Shown: positions 43,588 to 53,034 of the stretch, in pieces | Position numbering within the stretch: the stretch's first letter is position 1 | Layout: each line of letters opens with the position of its first letter | Source: Vibrio toranzoniae | Lineage (GTDB): Bacteria > Pseudomonadota > Gammaproteobacteria > Enterobacterales > Vibrionaceae | Assembly (NCBI RefSeq): GCF_024347655.1 | Contig: NZ_AP025515.1 | Location: 1,054,001-1,118,000, forward strand | Direction of reading: 5' to 3' | Length of the DNA: 64,000 nucleotides | Notes under the pieces: generated by a model | What the model was told of the DNA's origin: nothing | Seen by the model: the letters and a program-made list of their open reading frames with translations, nothing else | Databases searched by the model: none | Position numbers and translations under genes: made by a program

Positions 43588-44511
43588 ATGTCTTTAGAAA
43601 ATAACGTAACACCTCAAGCTAAAACAATAATGTCACAAGGCAGCAAGATGGATAGAGTCGCATTAAAGAAAGCACGTGTACGTACAGATGTAGTTCTAAG
43701 TGGCTTTATTTGGGCGGCAGCCGCTTTAACTGTTGGCTTCCTGTTCTGGATTATGTGGTACATCCTTTCTAACGGTTTACAACACGTAGATTGGAAGTTC
43801 ATTACTGATGACTACACTCGTACTGGCGATGAGCACGGTATTTTCCCGATGATAATCTCTACGATTTATATGGTTATCGCTTCGATTGCTGTTGCCGCTC
43901 CACTTGGCATTATGACGGCAATTTATCTAACGGAGTATGCAAAGGTTGGCAGTCGTTTGGTTAAGATCATTCGTTTTTGCACTGAATCGTTAGCGGGTAT
44001 CCCGTCGATCATTTTCGGTTTGTTTGGTATGACATTCTTCGTAGCTATTTTAGGTTTAGGCTTCTCTATCCTATCGGGTGCGTTGACCTTGAGTATCCTG
44101 ATTCTCCCGGTGATTATTCGAACCACAGAAGAAGCGTTGATGGCTGTTTCTCAAACTTACCGTGAAGGTTCGTATGGTTTGGGAGCTTCTAAAATATATA
44201 CAATCTGGCGTTTGATTCTTCCAAGTGCAATGCCAGGTATCTTAACTTCGGTCATTCTTAGTATTGGTCGTGTAATTGGTGAATCTGCGCCAGTATTTTT
44301 GACCGCAGGTATGGTTGCTCGTATCCCAGATTCATTATTGGATTCTGGTCGTACACTAACGGTTCACTTATATAAGTTAACGACCGAACTGTTTACCATT
44401 GAAGAATGGAATCAAGCATACGGCACAGCAACAGTACTGATTGTTCTTGTACTGCTGATCAACACACTCACTAAGTTGATCGCAAGACGTTTTAATACTG
44501 CAACTTACTAA
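43588..44511 (+). CDS. pstA: Phosphate ABC transporter permease PstA
   Basis: A 307-residue inner-membrane permease, the partner of PstC. It has about six membrane segments after a 35-residue polar N-terminus. The coupling motif lies in QTYREGSYGLGASKIYTIWRLILPSA, followed by GRVIGESAPVFLTAG, typical of PstA. It starts 5 bp after pstC and is followed by pstB. Confidence 0.94.
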   Translation: MSLENNVTPQAKTIMSQGSKMDRVALKKARVRTDVVLSGFIWAAAALTVGFLFWIMWYILSNGLQHVDWKFITDDYTRTGDEHGIFPMIISTIYMVIASIAVAAPLGIMTAIYLTEYAKVGSRLVKIIRFCTESLAGIPSIIFGLFGMTFFVAILGLGFSILSGALTLSILILPVIIRTTEEALMAVSQTYREGSYGLGASKIYTIWRLILPSAMPGILTSVILSIGRVIGESAPVFLTAGMVARIPDSLLDSGRTLTVHLYKLTTELFTIEEWNQAYGTATVLIVLVLLINTLTKLIARRFNTATY

Positions 44512-44586
44512 GCAGGTTTTTCTAGAGCTAAATGAGCTCATAAAACAAACACAGTACAGACTTTGACGAATTACGAGATTACGAAC

Positions 44587-45336
44587 ATGAACAAATTTAA
44601 TATTAAAGACCTAGACCTTTTTTATGGTGATAACCAAGCACTTAAGTCAATCAATTTACCCGTACCTGAGCGTCAAGTTACTGCGCTTATTGGCCCGTCT
44701 GGTTGTGGAAAATCAACGCTATTACGTTGTCTTAACCGCATGAATGACCTAATTGAAGGTGTTAAGATTACAGGCCTTCTTGAGATGGACGGTACCAATA
44801 TCTACGGCAACATCGATGTTGCAGACTTGCGTATTAAAGTGGGTATGGTATTCCAAAAGCCAAACCCATTCCCAATGAGCATTTATGAAAATGTAGCTTA
44901 CGGGTTACGTGCTCAAGGCATTAAAGATAAAAAGCACATTGATGAAGTTGTGGAAAGCTCACTTCGTGGTGCGGCATTGTGGGATGAAGTAAAGGATCGA
45001 TTGAAGTCGCACGCATTCGGTCTATCTGGTGGTCAGCAACAGCGTTTATGTATCGCTCGTACCATTGCAATGGAACCGGATGTAATCCTAATGGATGAAC
45101 CAACATCGGCGCTAGACCCAATCGCGACACACAAGATTGAAGAGTTGATGGAAGATCTGAAGAAAGATTTCACTATCGTTATCGTAACGCACTCAATGCA
45201 GCAAGCGCGTCGTATTTCAGACCGTACTGCTTTCTTCCTAATGGGAGAGCTTGTTGAGCACAACGAAACGAGTGTTATTTTCAGCGAACCAAAAGATGAT
45301 CGTACTAAAGGTTACGTAAACGGTGACTTTGGTTAA
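44587..45336 (+). CDS. pstB: Phosphate ABC transporter ATPase PstB
   Basis: A 249-residue ATPase that drives the Pst importer. It has Walker A GPSGCGKST, Q-loop VFQKPNPFPMS, signature LSGGQQQRL, Walker B VILMDEPTSALDP and the switch His in VTHSM. The start MNKFNIKDLDLFYGDNQ gives standard family length; the eight codons upstream begin with TTG and are rejected. It ends the operon before a strong terminator. The usual phoU gene does not follow. Confidence 0.95.
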   Translation: MNKFNIKDLDLFYGDNQALKSINLPVPERQVTALIGPSGCGKSTLLRCLNRMNDLIEGVKITGLLEMDGTNIYGNIDVADLRIKVGMVFQKPNPFPMSIYENVAYGLRAQGIKDKKHIDEVVESSLRGAALWDEVKDRLKSHAFGLSGGQQQRLCIARTIAMEPDVILMDEPTSALDPIATHKIEELMEDLKKDFTIVIVTHSMQQARRISDRTAFFLMGELVEHNETSVIFSEPKDDRTKGYVNGDFG

Positions 45337-45683
45337 TTGATTATTTAAGTGCAGTATTTGGCTTTTGTTTTCATTGTCAAGTACCCAAGCACGCTAACTG
45401 AAACGCAGGTTAGATAATCGAATAGATCGACAGAATTATCACTATAACTATAAGCGATGGAAGTTTTGCCCCACTTTAGGTGGGGCTTTTTTGTGCTTCT
45501 AAAAAAGCACTTATGTCGATGTAACTTTGGGCAAGAAATCCCATTTTTGTAGTGCTTCTCATGTCTGTAATAATGTTAAAAGTGAAATTGCGAGCCGCTT
45601 AACATCTCATTTTTACTTATATTGATTGCATATTAAGCCTTCGGTATTTTTGCTTTATTCTTAATAGCCAATGGACGAGAGCT
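45337..45683. other. Intergenic region with pst terminator
   Basis: 347 bp after pstB. Apart from the terminator at 45468-45492 it holds only the presumed promoter of the next gene; phoU is absent and no small ORF is convincing. Confidence 0.6.
45468..45492 (+). terminator. Terminator of pstSCAB
   Basis: GCCCCAC-TTTAG-GTGGGGC stem-loop followed by six T. Confidence 0.93.
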
Positions 45684-47828
45684 GTGTCTGTAAAAGCCTT
45701 TGCAAAGCAAATATCTGCTATTCGTGATCATCGCTTATTGGCTGAATCTCTTTTTGAATATCTTGTTGGAGTGCTTATTCCTAAAGGGATTGGAATATTT
45801 ACTGAGCCGAAACCGGAAAGTGAATCGTTGCTGCTATTTTCTTTCGGTAACCTAACTCCATTGTCGATCTACCCCGCGCCATTTTGGTCATGGATTTCAC
45901 AATTTGATACTGCTGATGGAATGTTGCCTATGGCCACTAATCCATGTCTATGGGAGCATATAGACGTATTGGGTGGTGAGTCATTCATCATGGTGCTCGA
46001 CAATGCCTCTGATTGTAGAACGTATTTAATGGCTCACAATTGTAATACTGAAAAACTCAACCAAGCCTTTGAGCGGAGGTTTGATATTCTTCTGTTAGCC
46101 GCCGCCCGTTGGCAGGGTATTCGCGCAGAAAAAAATGCGGCAATTGAGATAAAACACAGAGATATTCGTGAAGCTCAATACCTCGATGAGATCAAGCTAC
46201 GTGATCTATTTGTCGACAACATGAAGTTAGTCCATCAGGTGGCGTTAGAGCTTTCTAACCCTGAGTCATTGGATGCGTTGTACAAGGCTTCAGTCGAAGC
46301 GGTTCGCGACCGATTGGGCTTTGATCGTGCCATTTTCATGCTACTCGATATGAAGAAGCGTTGTTTCAGTGGTACTTATGGCACTGACGAAGCCGGCAAA
46401 ACAAACAGCGAACACCATACTCAGTACGATTTACATCAATTAGATGCTGAATACATTGAGGCGTTGTCAGATAATCACACTAGTCTGGTTGTCATCGAAC
46501 AAGCCCCCTTATATACAGAAGGAAACGTAGTCGGGCAGGGGTGGAACGGTATGCTTATATTGCGTGAAGGAGACAAACCTGTCGGCTGGATCGCCATGGA
46601 TAACTACATTCATCGTTCACCGATTACTAATTATCAAAAGCAGATGCTTGAATCCTTTGGATCTCTGCTTTCTCAGATCTACATACGTAAGCGTCAAGAG
46701 CAGAACATCCGCATGTTGCATTCGAGTATGGTTGAGCTGTCTCGTTGCGACACCGTCAGTGAAGTATGTAAGTCCGCAGTGAGCTTCGCTATTCAACACT
46801 TAGGCATTGACCGATTAGCGGTGTTCCTCACGGATAAAAACTGTAGCTACATGCAAGGCACGTGGGGCACTGATATTAAAGGAGACATAGTCGATGAGTC
46901 CTATTATCGCTCTGAGCTGGTGGAACGTGACATCGTAGCCGCAGCGCGTGCTTGTCCTAACCAAGTGGCGTTTGAAGAGTCTGTTCCTATTTATCACGAT
47001 TTCAATATTGTCGGAGTCGGTTGGACGGCAATGACCATGCTCACCACAAATACAGGTGAGCCGATTGCGTTTATTGCTGCCGATAACCTTTTAACTCGCA
47101 GCCCTTTAACCTCACAGCTTCGTGAAGTGATACGTATCTTTGCTTCAAGCCTTGCCGAGGTGCTGCAAAGAACCATGGCGCAAGAGGAGCTGAAAAAGCT
47201 CAATGAAACGCTAGAGCAAGAAGTCAGTAAGCGAACTCAAGAGCTAGAGTTGGCCAATGAGCAACTGGATGTGATTTCTAAGCTCGATCCGCTGACTCGC
47301 CTTGGCAACCGCCGAATGTTGGCTCAGGTTCTAGATGATTTAAATTGCGACGATCAAGGCGCGTTCGCCACGCAATGCGAAGTCACATTTGGATTGGTTT
47401 TAGTCGACCTAGATCACTTTGGTTTGTACAACAGCGTTTATGGCCATACTAAGGGTGACGCTGCTCTGCGAACCATCGGCAAGATACTTAATGCCCACGT
47501 TTATCGTGATAATGAGACTTTCTGCCGTATTGGTGGTGAAGAGTTTATGTTGTTGATGATCGGCACTAATTACTCTGAAACTAAACAGCGCGCAGAGTCT
47601 ATTAGAAAGTGCATTGAAGAGGCGAAGATCCTTCATTGTGAAAGCAGTACTAGCCAGTATTTAACTGCATCGGTTGGGTATGCCTCGATAACTTCTGACC
47701 AACACCAGTTCGACTTTGATTTGCTGTATGGCAAGGCAGACAAAGCCTTATATCAAGCTAAAGGTTCGGGAAGAAATAGGATCGTTTCTGCTTTGAAGCG
47801 AAGAAAAGTTACGACGCCACTGACTTAG
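45684..47828 (+). CDS. GAF-domain diguanylate cyclase, CdgA-like
   Basis: A soluble c-di-GMP synthase of 714 residues. After an N-terminal domain of about 160 residues come two repeated GAF-like sensor modules (about 185-340 and 350-500, with similar GTDEAGK and GTDIKGD segments), a coiled coil (about 500-535) and a GGDEF domain from DPLTRLGNRRML. The active site is GGEEF in FCRIGGEEFMLLM. The preceding RDNE resembles the RxxD inhibitory site but has Glu instead of Asp. Start is GTG, with GGACGAGAG upstream. The position after pstB matches the cdgA locus I recall from V. cholerae. There are no membrane segments. Confidence 0.92.
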   Translation: MSVKAFAKQISAIRDHRLLAESLFEYLVGVLIPKGIGIFTEPKPESESLLLFSFGNLTPLSIYPAPFWSWISQFDTADGMLPMATNPCLWEHIDVLGGESFIMVLDNASDCRTYLMAHNCNTEKLNQAFERRFDILLLAAARWQGIRAEKNAAIEIKHRDIREAQYLDEIKLRDLFVDNMKLVHQVALELSNPESLDALYKASVEAVRDRLGFDRAIFMLLDMKKRCFSGTYGTDEAGKTNSEHHTQYDLHQLDAEYIEALSDNHTSLVVIEQAPLYTEGNVVGQGWNGMLILREGDKPVGWIAMDNYIHRSPITNYQKQMLESFGSLLSQIYIRKRQEQNIRMLHSSMVELSRCDTVSEVCKSAVSFAIQHLGIDRLAVFLTDKNCSYMQGTWGTDIKGDIVDESYYRSELVERDIVAAARACPNQVAFEESVPIYHDFNIVGVGWTAMTMLTTNTGEPIAFIAADNLLTRSPLTSQLREVIRIFASSLAEVLQRTMAQEELKKLNETLEQEVSKRTQELELANEQLDVISKLDPLTRLGNRRMLAQVLDDLNCDDQGAFATQCEVTFGLVLVDLDHFGLYNSVYGHTKGDAALRTIGKILNAHVYRDNETFCRIGGEEFMLLMIGTNYSETKQRAESIRKCIEEAKILHCESSTSQYLTASVGYASITSDQHQFDFDLLYGKADKALYQAKGSGRNRIVSALKRRKVTTPLT

Positions 47829-47862
47829 TGTGGCATTTATTTTTCTGCTCTGAAAAACGAAT

Positions 47863-47903
47863 GAAGCCGTGATGAACAGTAAGTGTTCATCACGGCTTCG
47901 CTC
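47863..47903. terminator. Bidirectional terminator between the GGEEF gene and batD
   Basis: A perfect long stem, GAAGCCGTGATGAACA paired with TGTTCATCACGGCTTC around a 5-base loop, followed by GCTCTTTT, between two convergent transcription units. Confidence 0.93.
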
Positions 47904-47936
47904 TTTTCCTGTTTTATGACAGCGGTTTCTGCCTAA

Positions 47937-49616
47937 TTAAAGTCTTTCTAACGTGTTTTTACGCGTTTTGCTAGAGAGTCGCTTTGGTTTCTTAACCGCT
48001 TTGATTGCCTCAGTAGGGTTCCATGATGGGTTTGTCGAGTTAGCTTCACCATAAAGGCTTTGGTTTAGCTTGCTTAGCTCAGCTTCAACGGCTTCTAACG
48101 TTTTATCACTCAAATCTGGATTTTCAGCTTTCCACTGTTCAAACAAGGTTCTGCTCATCACGCCATCTTTTGTTTTTAGAGCTTCAATAAGCGCTTCTGC
48201 TGTATCTGATTGACGTTCAACAGCGTGGGTTGGTTTTGTCGTTACACCGCGGCGTAACCAGAAGTAGAAAGCCATCACTGAGCTAATCAACCACAAGGCT
48301 GCGAATAGTGCGGTGAGATAAGGCCAGAATCCTGGATTATCAACAGTCACAAGCGTTGGGCTGACTTGTTGGGCTGGCGGTGCTGTGACTGGTGGTGTGC
48401 TAGATGTCGCACGGTCACTTGCCTTTACCGCTAACTCTAGCCCAAGCGCTTTACTGGTTTGCTCCGATTGTGAATCAGTGTTGAACCAAGCTTGAGATAC
48501 TTCCGGAAGCGAGATATTTCCGGCTTCTTTCGGGATCAGTACCTGCTTGTAAACCACCACAGCATCGCCTGACTGCGTTGTGCCAAATTGCGGCTTCTCT
48601 TCATAAACACGAACCGATTTAGGGTAGGTGACATTGAGTTTCGGCAGTTGGTGCTGGGTTAAGTTGCTAGCCGTCATAGTAATGGTACGAGTTAACGAAT
48701 CACCCGCTTCCATTTCGATGGTTTGGTTGTCGCCTCCCAAACCATTGTTATTGGTTAGCTCGTTACCTTGGCTATCTGACCATTTTTGAATCAACTTGAA
48801 GTTCGATGTTGGTAACCACTCACCTTGGTAGCCTTTTGGTACCTCTTTTACGGTTAAATCTAGGGTTTCAACGGGAGTGTCGAGTTGGAACAATCGCGTT
48901 GTACTGGAGTTGTTGGTCGAGTAGACAACGGCTCCCGTCAGCTTCGGTCCGTTCAGCTTAAACTGACCAGATTTTTGTGAAGATATACGGAAAGACTGTT
49001 GAACAACCGTCACCTCTTGTCCATTGAGGACATCTTGAAATTGCTTCGATTCACCAATAGGTTCCACATCTAAGCCCGGCGAGCTCGGTGGCGCTATTTT
49101 AGGGTCTTGCAGCCTTCTTGGGTCAGCTTTAATAATGAGTTTTACATCCAGCTCAGCGACTTCTTGTGGGTACAGCGAGTCTTTACTCAGGTTAAGCTTG
49201 AACTCAGCCATATCATGTTGAGTGGGTGCCGCTTTATTAACGGCAACATTGATGGTGATTGGCTTGGTTTTTGCCCCTTCAATATCGAAGCTAGGGATCT
49301 GAACCTTGCCCAAACGAAGAGGAGCTAGGCTGATGTTCCATTCACTTGACACCGAACGGCTACCATTGACGATTCGCATCGACGACCCAAAGCTTGGTGT
49401 GCCGACATAGAAATCCTGTTGGAGCGCCGTTAGATCTAAAGCATCAGAAGAGACCTTTTCATCGGTTGCGACTCTAAGTAGGAATACTTGATCTTTGGTG
49501 ACACTGTTTTGTGAAACGCTCGCTACGGCAGTTGCCGCCAATGTCGAAAATGACGAGAAAGCTCCTAACAGCAGCGTTAGGAGTATGGATAAAAATGGCT
49601 TGTTAAGAAATCGCAT
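47937..49616 (-). CDS. batD: BatD-family protein
   Basis: A 559-residue envelope protein of the Bacteroides aerotolerance (Bat) type. It has a signal peptide (MRFLNKPFLSILLTLLLGAFSSFSTLA), a long beta-rich periplasmic region (about 30-425) and one membrane helix (about 432-455), ending in a short basic cytoplasmic tail. The ATG at 49616 lies 3 bp after the preceding stop; a GTG at 49625 would overlap it. It is the last gene of the MoxR-DUF58-DUF4381-BatA-BatB/C-BatD operon. The molecular function is unknown; oxidative or envelope stress roles have been proposed for Bat systems. Confidence 0.88.
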   Translation of the reverse strand: MRFLNKPFLSILLTLLLGAFSSFSTLAATAVASVSQNSVTKDQVFLLRVATDEKVSSDALDLTALQQDFYVGTPSFGSSMRIVNGSRSVSSEWNISLAPLRLGKVQIPSFDIEGAKTKPITINVAVNKAAPTQHDMAEFKLNLSKDSLYPQEVAELDVKLIIKADPRRLQDPKIAPPSSPGLDVEPIGESKQFQDVLNGQEVTVVQQSFRISSQKSGQFKLNGPKLTGAVVYSTNNSSTTRLFQLDTPVETLDLTVKEVPKGYQGEWLPTSNFKLIQKWSDSQGNELTNNNGLGGDNQTIEMEAGDSLTRTITMTASNLTQHQLPKLNVTYPKSVRVYEEKPQFGTTQSGDAVVVYKQVLIPKEAGNISLPEVSQAWFNTDSQSEQTSKALGLELAVKASDRATSSTPPVTAPPAQQVSPTLVTVDNPGFWPYLTALFAALWLISSVMAFYFWLRRGVTTKPTHAVERQSDTAEALIEALKTKDGVMSRTLFEQWKAENPDLSDKTLEAVEAELSKLNQSLYGEANSTNPSWNPTEAIKAVKKPKRLSSKTRKNTLERL

Positions 49617-49618
49617 GG

Positions 49619-51571
49619 TTACCACTTTTTGTTCTGGTTGTTAGGAGCACTTTTTTGTCGTGCTTGTAAAATCATTTGTGCTTTAAGAAGCTGGCTCGGG
49701 TCACGGGCGCTTTCTACTTGCTCAAGCTTTCGCATATCTGGGTCACTCGATAGCGGTTGCCCTGAAGTTTGTGCTACAGCTTGTTGAGCATCGTCTTCAC
49801 CTTTTTCGCTTGAAGCTTGTTGTGTGCTCGCACTTTGAGGTTGTGATTCATCTTGCTCTTGATCTTCTGACTGCTCGGCTTTACTTAGCTGTTTAGACTG
49901 TGCTGTTTGCTCGCCTTCTTGTTCGCCTGCATTTGCATCCGGTTGGTCTTTGGCTTGTGCTTGGTTTGCACTTTCAGCTTGGTCATCTGTTGGGTTCTGG
50001 GAGTTTTTATTGTCTGCAGAACTTTGCTGTTGATCCGACGAGTCTTGCGAAGAATCATTTTGCTGACCTTGCTGACCTTGCTGACCTTGCTGACCTTGCT
50101 GACCTTGCTGACCTTGCTGACCTTGCTGACCTTGCTGACCTTGCTGACCTTGCTGACCTTGCTGACCTTGCTGATTCTGCTGGTCTTGGTCTTTTTGATC
50201 TTTGGATTCAGAATTGCCTTGCTGTTGCTGTTGCTGTTGCTGTTGGGCTTGTTTGACGATCTCTAGATTCTTCTTCGCATAAGTATGCTCAGGGTTGTTT
50301 TCTAGAATGTGTTGATACTCTTCTATCGCTTGATCGTACTTTCCTTGCTGCGCTTGTGCATTCGCTAGGTTGTAGCGAGCATCTTCGCCATTCAAACCTT
50401 GTAGTGTCTGCTCTGCAGCTTCGAAGTCTCCCGCTTTGTATTGTGCGATGCCTTTCCACTCTTGTTGTTGGAACTGCTCTGCAGCTTGTTGGAAGTCTTC
50501 ATTTTGATAAAGCTGATAACCCACCTGATCGTCGGTTTTCCAAGGGTTCGCAAACGCAGTATTCGGTTGGCTGAACGACAAAACCACAGCTAATCCGCAC
50601 CAAATAACCCCTTTCCTGAATAACCCAAGTGCGGGTAGTAATAGGAATGGTAGAAGCCAGAAGCCATTGTTGACTCTGGTGTTGAGTGAGTTATTGGTCT
50701 TGGTCACCTCAGAGGTTGTTGCAACTCGGTCGAGGTAACTCGCGATGTGTTCAACATCTGAGTTATCAAATTGAACCTCAGTGAACGTGCCACCATAACT
50801 GCGAGTCAGGTCGCGCATGTTCTCTAAGTGGGTTCTCGCGACCACGGTTTGCCCTGAGTCGGTTTGCAGCATTGAGCCTGTTGGCAAAGAGATGGGTGCG
50901 CCACTTTCAGTGCCTACCGCTAAAATAGATAGCGTCCAATTGCCATCAGATAGGAGCGAGTCGATCTCTTTCTTCTCTTGGTCATCTACGTCATCAGCAA
51001 TCAATACCAAGTCACCTTGATATATCTTCGCGCGAGTTATCATCTCAATGGCAAGCTTTACCGCAGCAGGTGCGTTACTGCCTTGGTAAGGCATGATATC
51101 CGGGGAGAGATTCGGCACTTGGCTCTTGATGGTGTTGATGTCGGACGTTAGCGGGCTAATGGTGTAAGCATCGCCAGCGTACGCGACCATTCCAGTTAGA
51201 CCCTCTTTCCATAATGAGAGCAGGTCAAGAGTCTTGTATCGCGCTTGAGTCAGGCGATTTGGTTTTATGTCGGTAGCGTATAAAGACATCGACATGTCCA
51301 TCATCACAACTCGCGCCTGCGTTTTTTCGAAGCTCGGCTGTTCATTGTTTTGAAAGCTTGGTCCGGCTAGTGCAATAACACCGACTAACCACCAAATACC
51401 AAAGTAAGTGCTGCGATTTTTCGATGGCTTACTTGATTCTGGCGCCAAGTATCGAGCGATATGAGACGCCAATAACCCTTGCTTAGATTGCTTCTTGTTA
51501 AGCCACCAAATCGCGGGCAACGCGGCAAGCGCCAAGAACCAATATGGATAGATAAAAGTAAAGTTAGACAT
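49619..51571 (-). CDS. batB: BatB/BatC-like VWA-TPR membrane protein
   Basis: A 650-residue fusion of a BatB-type and a BatC-type protein. It has membrane helices near 8-25 and 55-75, a von Willebrand A domain (about 85-290, MIDAS MDMSMS), further membrane helices (about 305-345) and TPR repeats (about 355-460). The Gln/Ser/Glu-rich C-terminal tail includes about 12 tandem QQG triplets (about residues 467-503). The start overlaps the batA stop by 8 bp. It probably forms a membrane VWA complex with BatA, remodelled by the MoxR ATPase. The tail looks disordered and is the most variable part. Confidence 0.9.
   Translation of the reverse strand: MSNFTFIYPYWFLALAALPAIWWLNKKQSKQGLLASHIARYLAPESSKPSKNRSTYFGIWWLVGVIALAGPSFQNNEQPSFEKTQARVVMMDMSMSLYATDIKPNRLTQARYKTLDLLSLWKEGLTGMVAYAGDAYTISPLTSDINTIKSQVPNLSPDIMPYQGSNAPAAVKLAIEMITRAKIYQGDLVLIADDVDDQEKKEIDSLLSDGNWTLSILAVGTESGAPISLPTGSMLQTDSGQTVVARTHLENMRDLTRSYGGTFTEVQFDNSDVEHIASYLDRVATTSEVTKTNNSLNTRVNNGFWLLPFLLLPALGLFRKGVIWCGLAVVLSFSQPNTAFANPWKTDDQVGYQLYQNEDFQQAAEQFQQQEWKGIAQYKAGDFEAAEQTLQGLNGEDARYNLANAQAQQGKYDQAIEEYQHILENNPEHTYAKKNLEIVKQAQQQQQQQQQGNSESKDQKDQDQQNQQGQQGQQGQQGQQGQQGQQGQQGQQGQQGQQGQQGQQNDSSQDSSDQQQSSADNKNSQNPTDDQAESANQAQAKDQPDANAGEQEGEQTAQSKQLSKAEQSEDQEQDESQPQSASTQQASSEKGEDDAQQAVAQTSGQPLSSDPDMRKLEQVESARDPSQLLKAQMILQARQKSAPNNQNKKW
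50062..50172. repeat. In-frame 9-bp minisatellite (12 copies)
   Basis: Twelve near-perfect tandem copies of a 9-mer (plus-strand GACCTTGCT) encode Gln-Gln-Gly repeats in the batB/C gene. Because the unit is three codons, copy-number change would alter protein length without shifting the frame. Confidence 0.96.
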
Positions 51572-52556
51572 TGTTTCTCCTAATGGCTAACAGCATAAAT
51601 GCGAGGAACATGGCGGCAGACAAAGGCCATACAAACCACTCTTGTTGTGGTCGCCAAACCTTGGTGGCATTTGTCACGGGTTCTAACTGGTTGATGGTGT
51701 CGTAAATGGTCGCCAGCTCTTTACTATCACGTGCTCGGAAATATTGACCGCCTGTGCGTTTAGCAATTTCCATTAGCGTGCGTTCATCTAAGTCTTGAGC
51801 AGTATTCACTTTACGAGTCATGAAGAACTCTTTAACCATCATTTCGCCTGCGCCAACACCGACGGTGTAAATAGTCGCGTTGTATTTCTTGGCAATATCC
51901 GCAGCTTCTAATGGGTCTAATACCCCAGCGGTATTGCTTCCGTCACTGAGTAGCACCATCACACGTTGCGGAGCATCACTATCAACAAAGGTCTTGGTCG
52001 CAAGGCCAATGCCATCGCCAATCGCAGTTTGATTACCGATTAGTCTCAGTACCGCTTGATTGAGTTGCTGTGACAGTGTGTCTCGGTCTAGAGTCAGCGG
52101 AGTTTGCAAATACGCATGGTCGGCAAAGAGCACCAACCCAACTCGGTCGCCTTTGCGGCGTTCAATAAAGTCACTCAACACATGTTTGACTGCTGATAAG
52201 CGGTCGATGTATTCACCATTGAACTGCATGTCCTCTTGGCTCATCGAGTAGGAGAGGTCGACAACCAACATCAAGTCACGGTGCTTCGGTTGAAATTCCA
52301 CCGGTTTGCCATACCAAACGGGGCGTGCGAGTGCAGTCACCAAGAAAAGCCAGATAATGACGGACAACGCCTTTGGCAAGCGAGTGCTTGGCGTTTTGGT
52401 ATTACTGTCCTCTGGCAGAAATGGAAGCTTAAGAGCGCTGTTTGATTCCGCCTTAGGTGAGAACAAGTAAACGAGAAACGGCAGTGGCGTGAGGAAAAAC
52501 ATCCACCACCACACGAATTCAATGTTGAGTAAGCTCGTGTTTAAAAGGTTATTCAT
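51564..52556 (-). CDS. batA: BatA-type VWA-domain membrane protein
   Basis: A 330-residue inner-membrane protein with membrane helices at about 18-35 and 62-80, a VWA domain (about 90-290, intact MIDAS VDLSYSMS and LLSDGSNTAG) and a C-terminal helix (about 305-325). The ATG at 52556 has GAGG upstream and overlaps the DUF4381 stop by 8 bp; a start 17 codons upstream would lie deep in that gene and is rejected. It is a likely partner of BatB/C and a target of MoxR-assisted assembly. Confidence 0.92.
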   Translation of the reverse strand: MNNLLNTSLLNIEFVWWWMFFLTPLPFLVYLFSPKAESNSALKLPFLPEDSNTKTPSTRLPKALSVIIWLFLVTALARPVWYGKPVEFQPKHRDLMLVVDLSYSMSQEDMQFNGEYIDRLSAVKHVLSDFIERRKGDRVGLVLFADHAYLQTPLTLDRDTLSQQLNQAVLRLIGNQTAIGDGIGLATKTFVDSDAPQRVMVLLSDGSNTAGVLDPLEAADIAKKYNATIYTVGVGAGEMMVKEFFMTRKVNTAQDLDERTLMEIAKRTGGQYFRARDSKELATIYDTINQLEPVTNATKVWRPQQEWFVWPLSAAMFLAFMLLAIRRNNV

Positions 52557-53034
52557 AACGACCTCGCTTTGGAGGAAGAGCTTTACGAATCCAAGTCTCA
52601 CAGTCATTAACTAATTGCTGTTGAACCTTACGTTGCTCGTCATTTATTGAAGTTGGATCTTGATAGAGCGACTGTTGCCACTGGGATTGTTTTTCTACAA
52701 ACAACGGCTTTTTTAGTTGTGCGTCTAAGAACTTCAACCAATCATCACCCGCTAGGCTTGCTACTTTCTCACGTGGGAAATAGCTCAATGCTGCCTGACG
52801 AAGGATGTGTTGTGCTTCGCTCGGAGACAAGCGATTTGAAGGTTGACGATTGCCAAAATAAGACAGCGCTTCTTGCTTCGCCTGTTGACTGTTTTTTCTG
52901 CGTTTTAGAATAAAAAACACCAAGGCAATCAGGATAATGGCTGTGATAACTACGGCCCACCAACCCCACGCCAAAGGCCACCATGTTGGTGCGTCAGGCG
53001 CAATAACCGGGCTTAAATCTAAGAGTTGCTTCAT
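52549..53034 (-). CDS. DUF4381 membrane protein
   Basis: A 161-residue protein of the DUF4381 family, usual in gammaproteobacterial MoxR/Bat operons. One membrane helix (about 28-48, GWWAVVITAIILIALVFFIL) is followed by a basic segment and a helical cytoplasmic domain (about 70-155). It overlaps the DUF58 gene by 4 bp (ATGA) and batA by 8 bp, so it is translationally coupled on both sides. No biochemical function is known. Confidence 0.88.
   Translation of the reverse strand: MKQLLDLSPVIAPDAPTWWPLAWGWWAVVITAIILIALVFFILKRRKNSQQAKQEALSYFGNRQPSNRLSPSEAQHILRQAALSYFPREKVASLAGDDWLKFLDAQLKKPLFVEKQSQWQQSLYQDPTSINDEQRKVQQQLVNDCETWIRKALPPKRGRYE

Noticed and set aside
49900..50266. Plus-strand frames encoding long LADLADL or LLTLLTL repeats.
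   Set aside because: They are antisense readings of the (QQG)n minisatellite inside the batB/C gene; they have no domain or credible start and the opposite frame carries the real domains.
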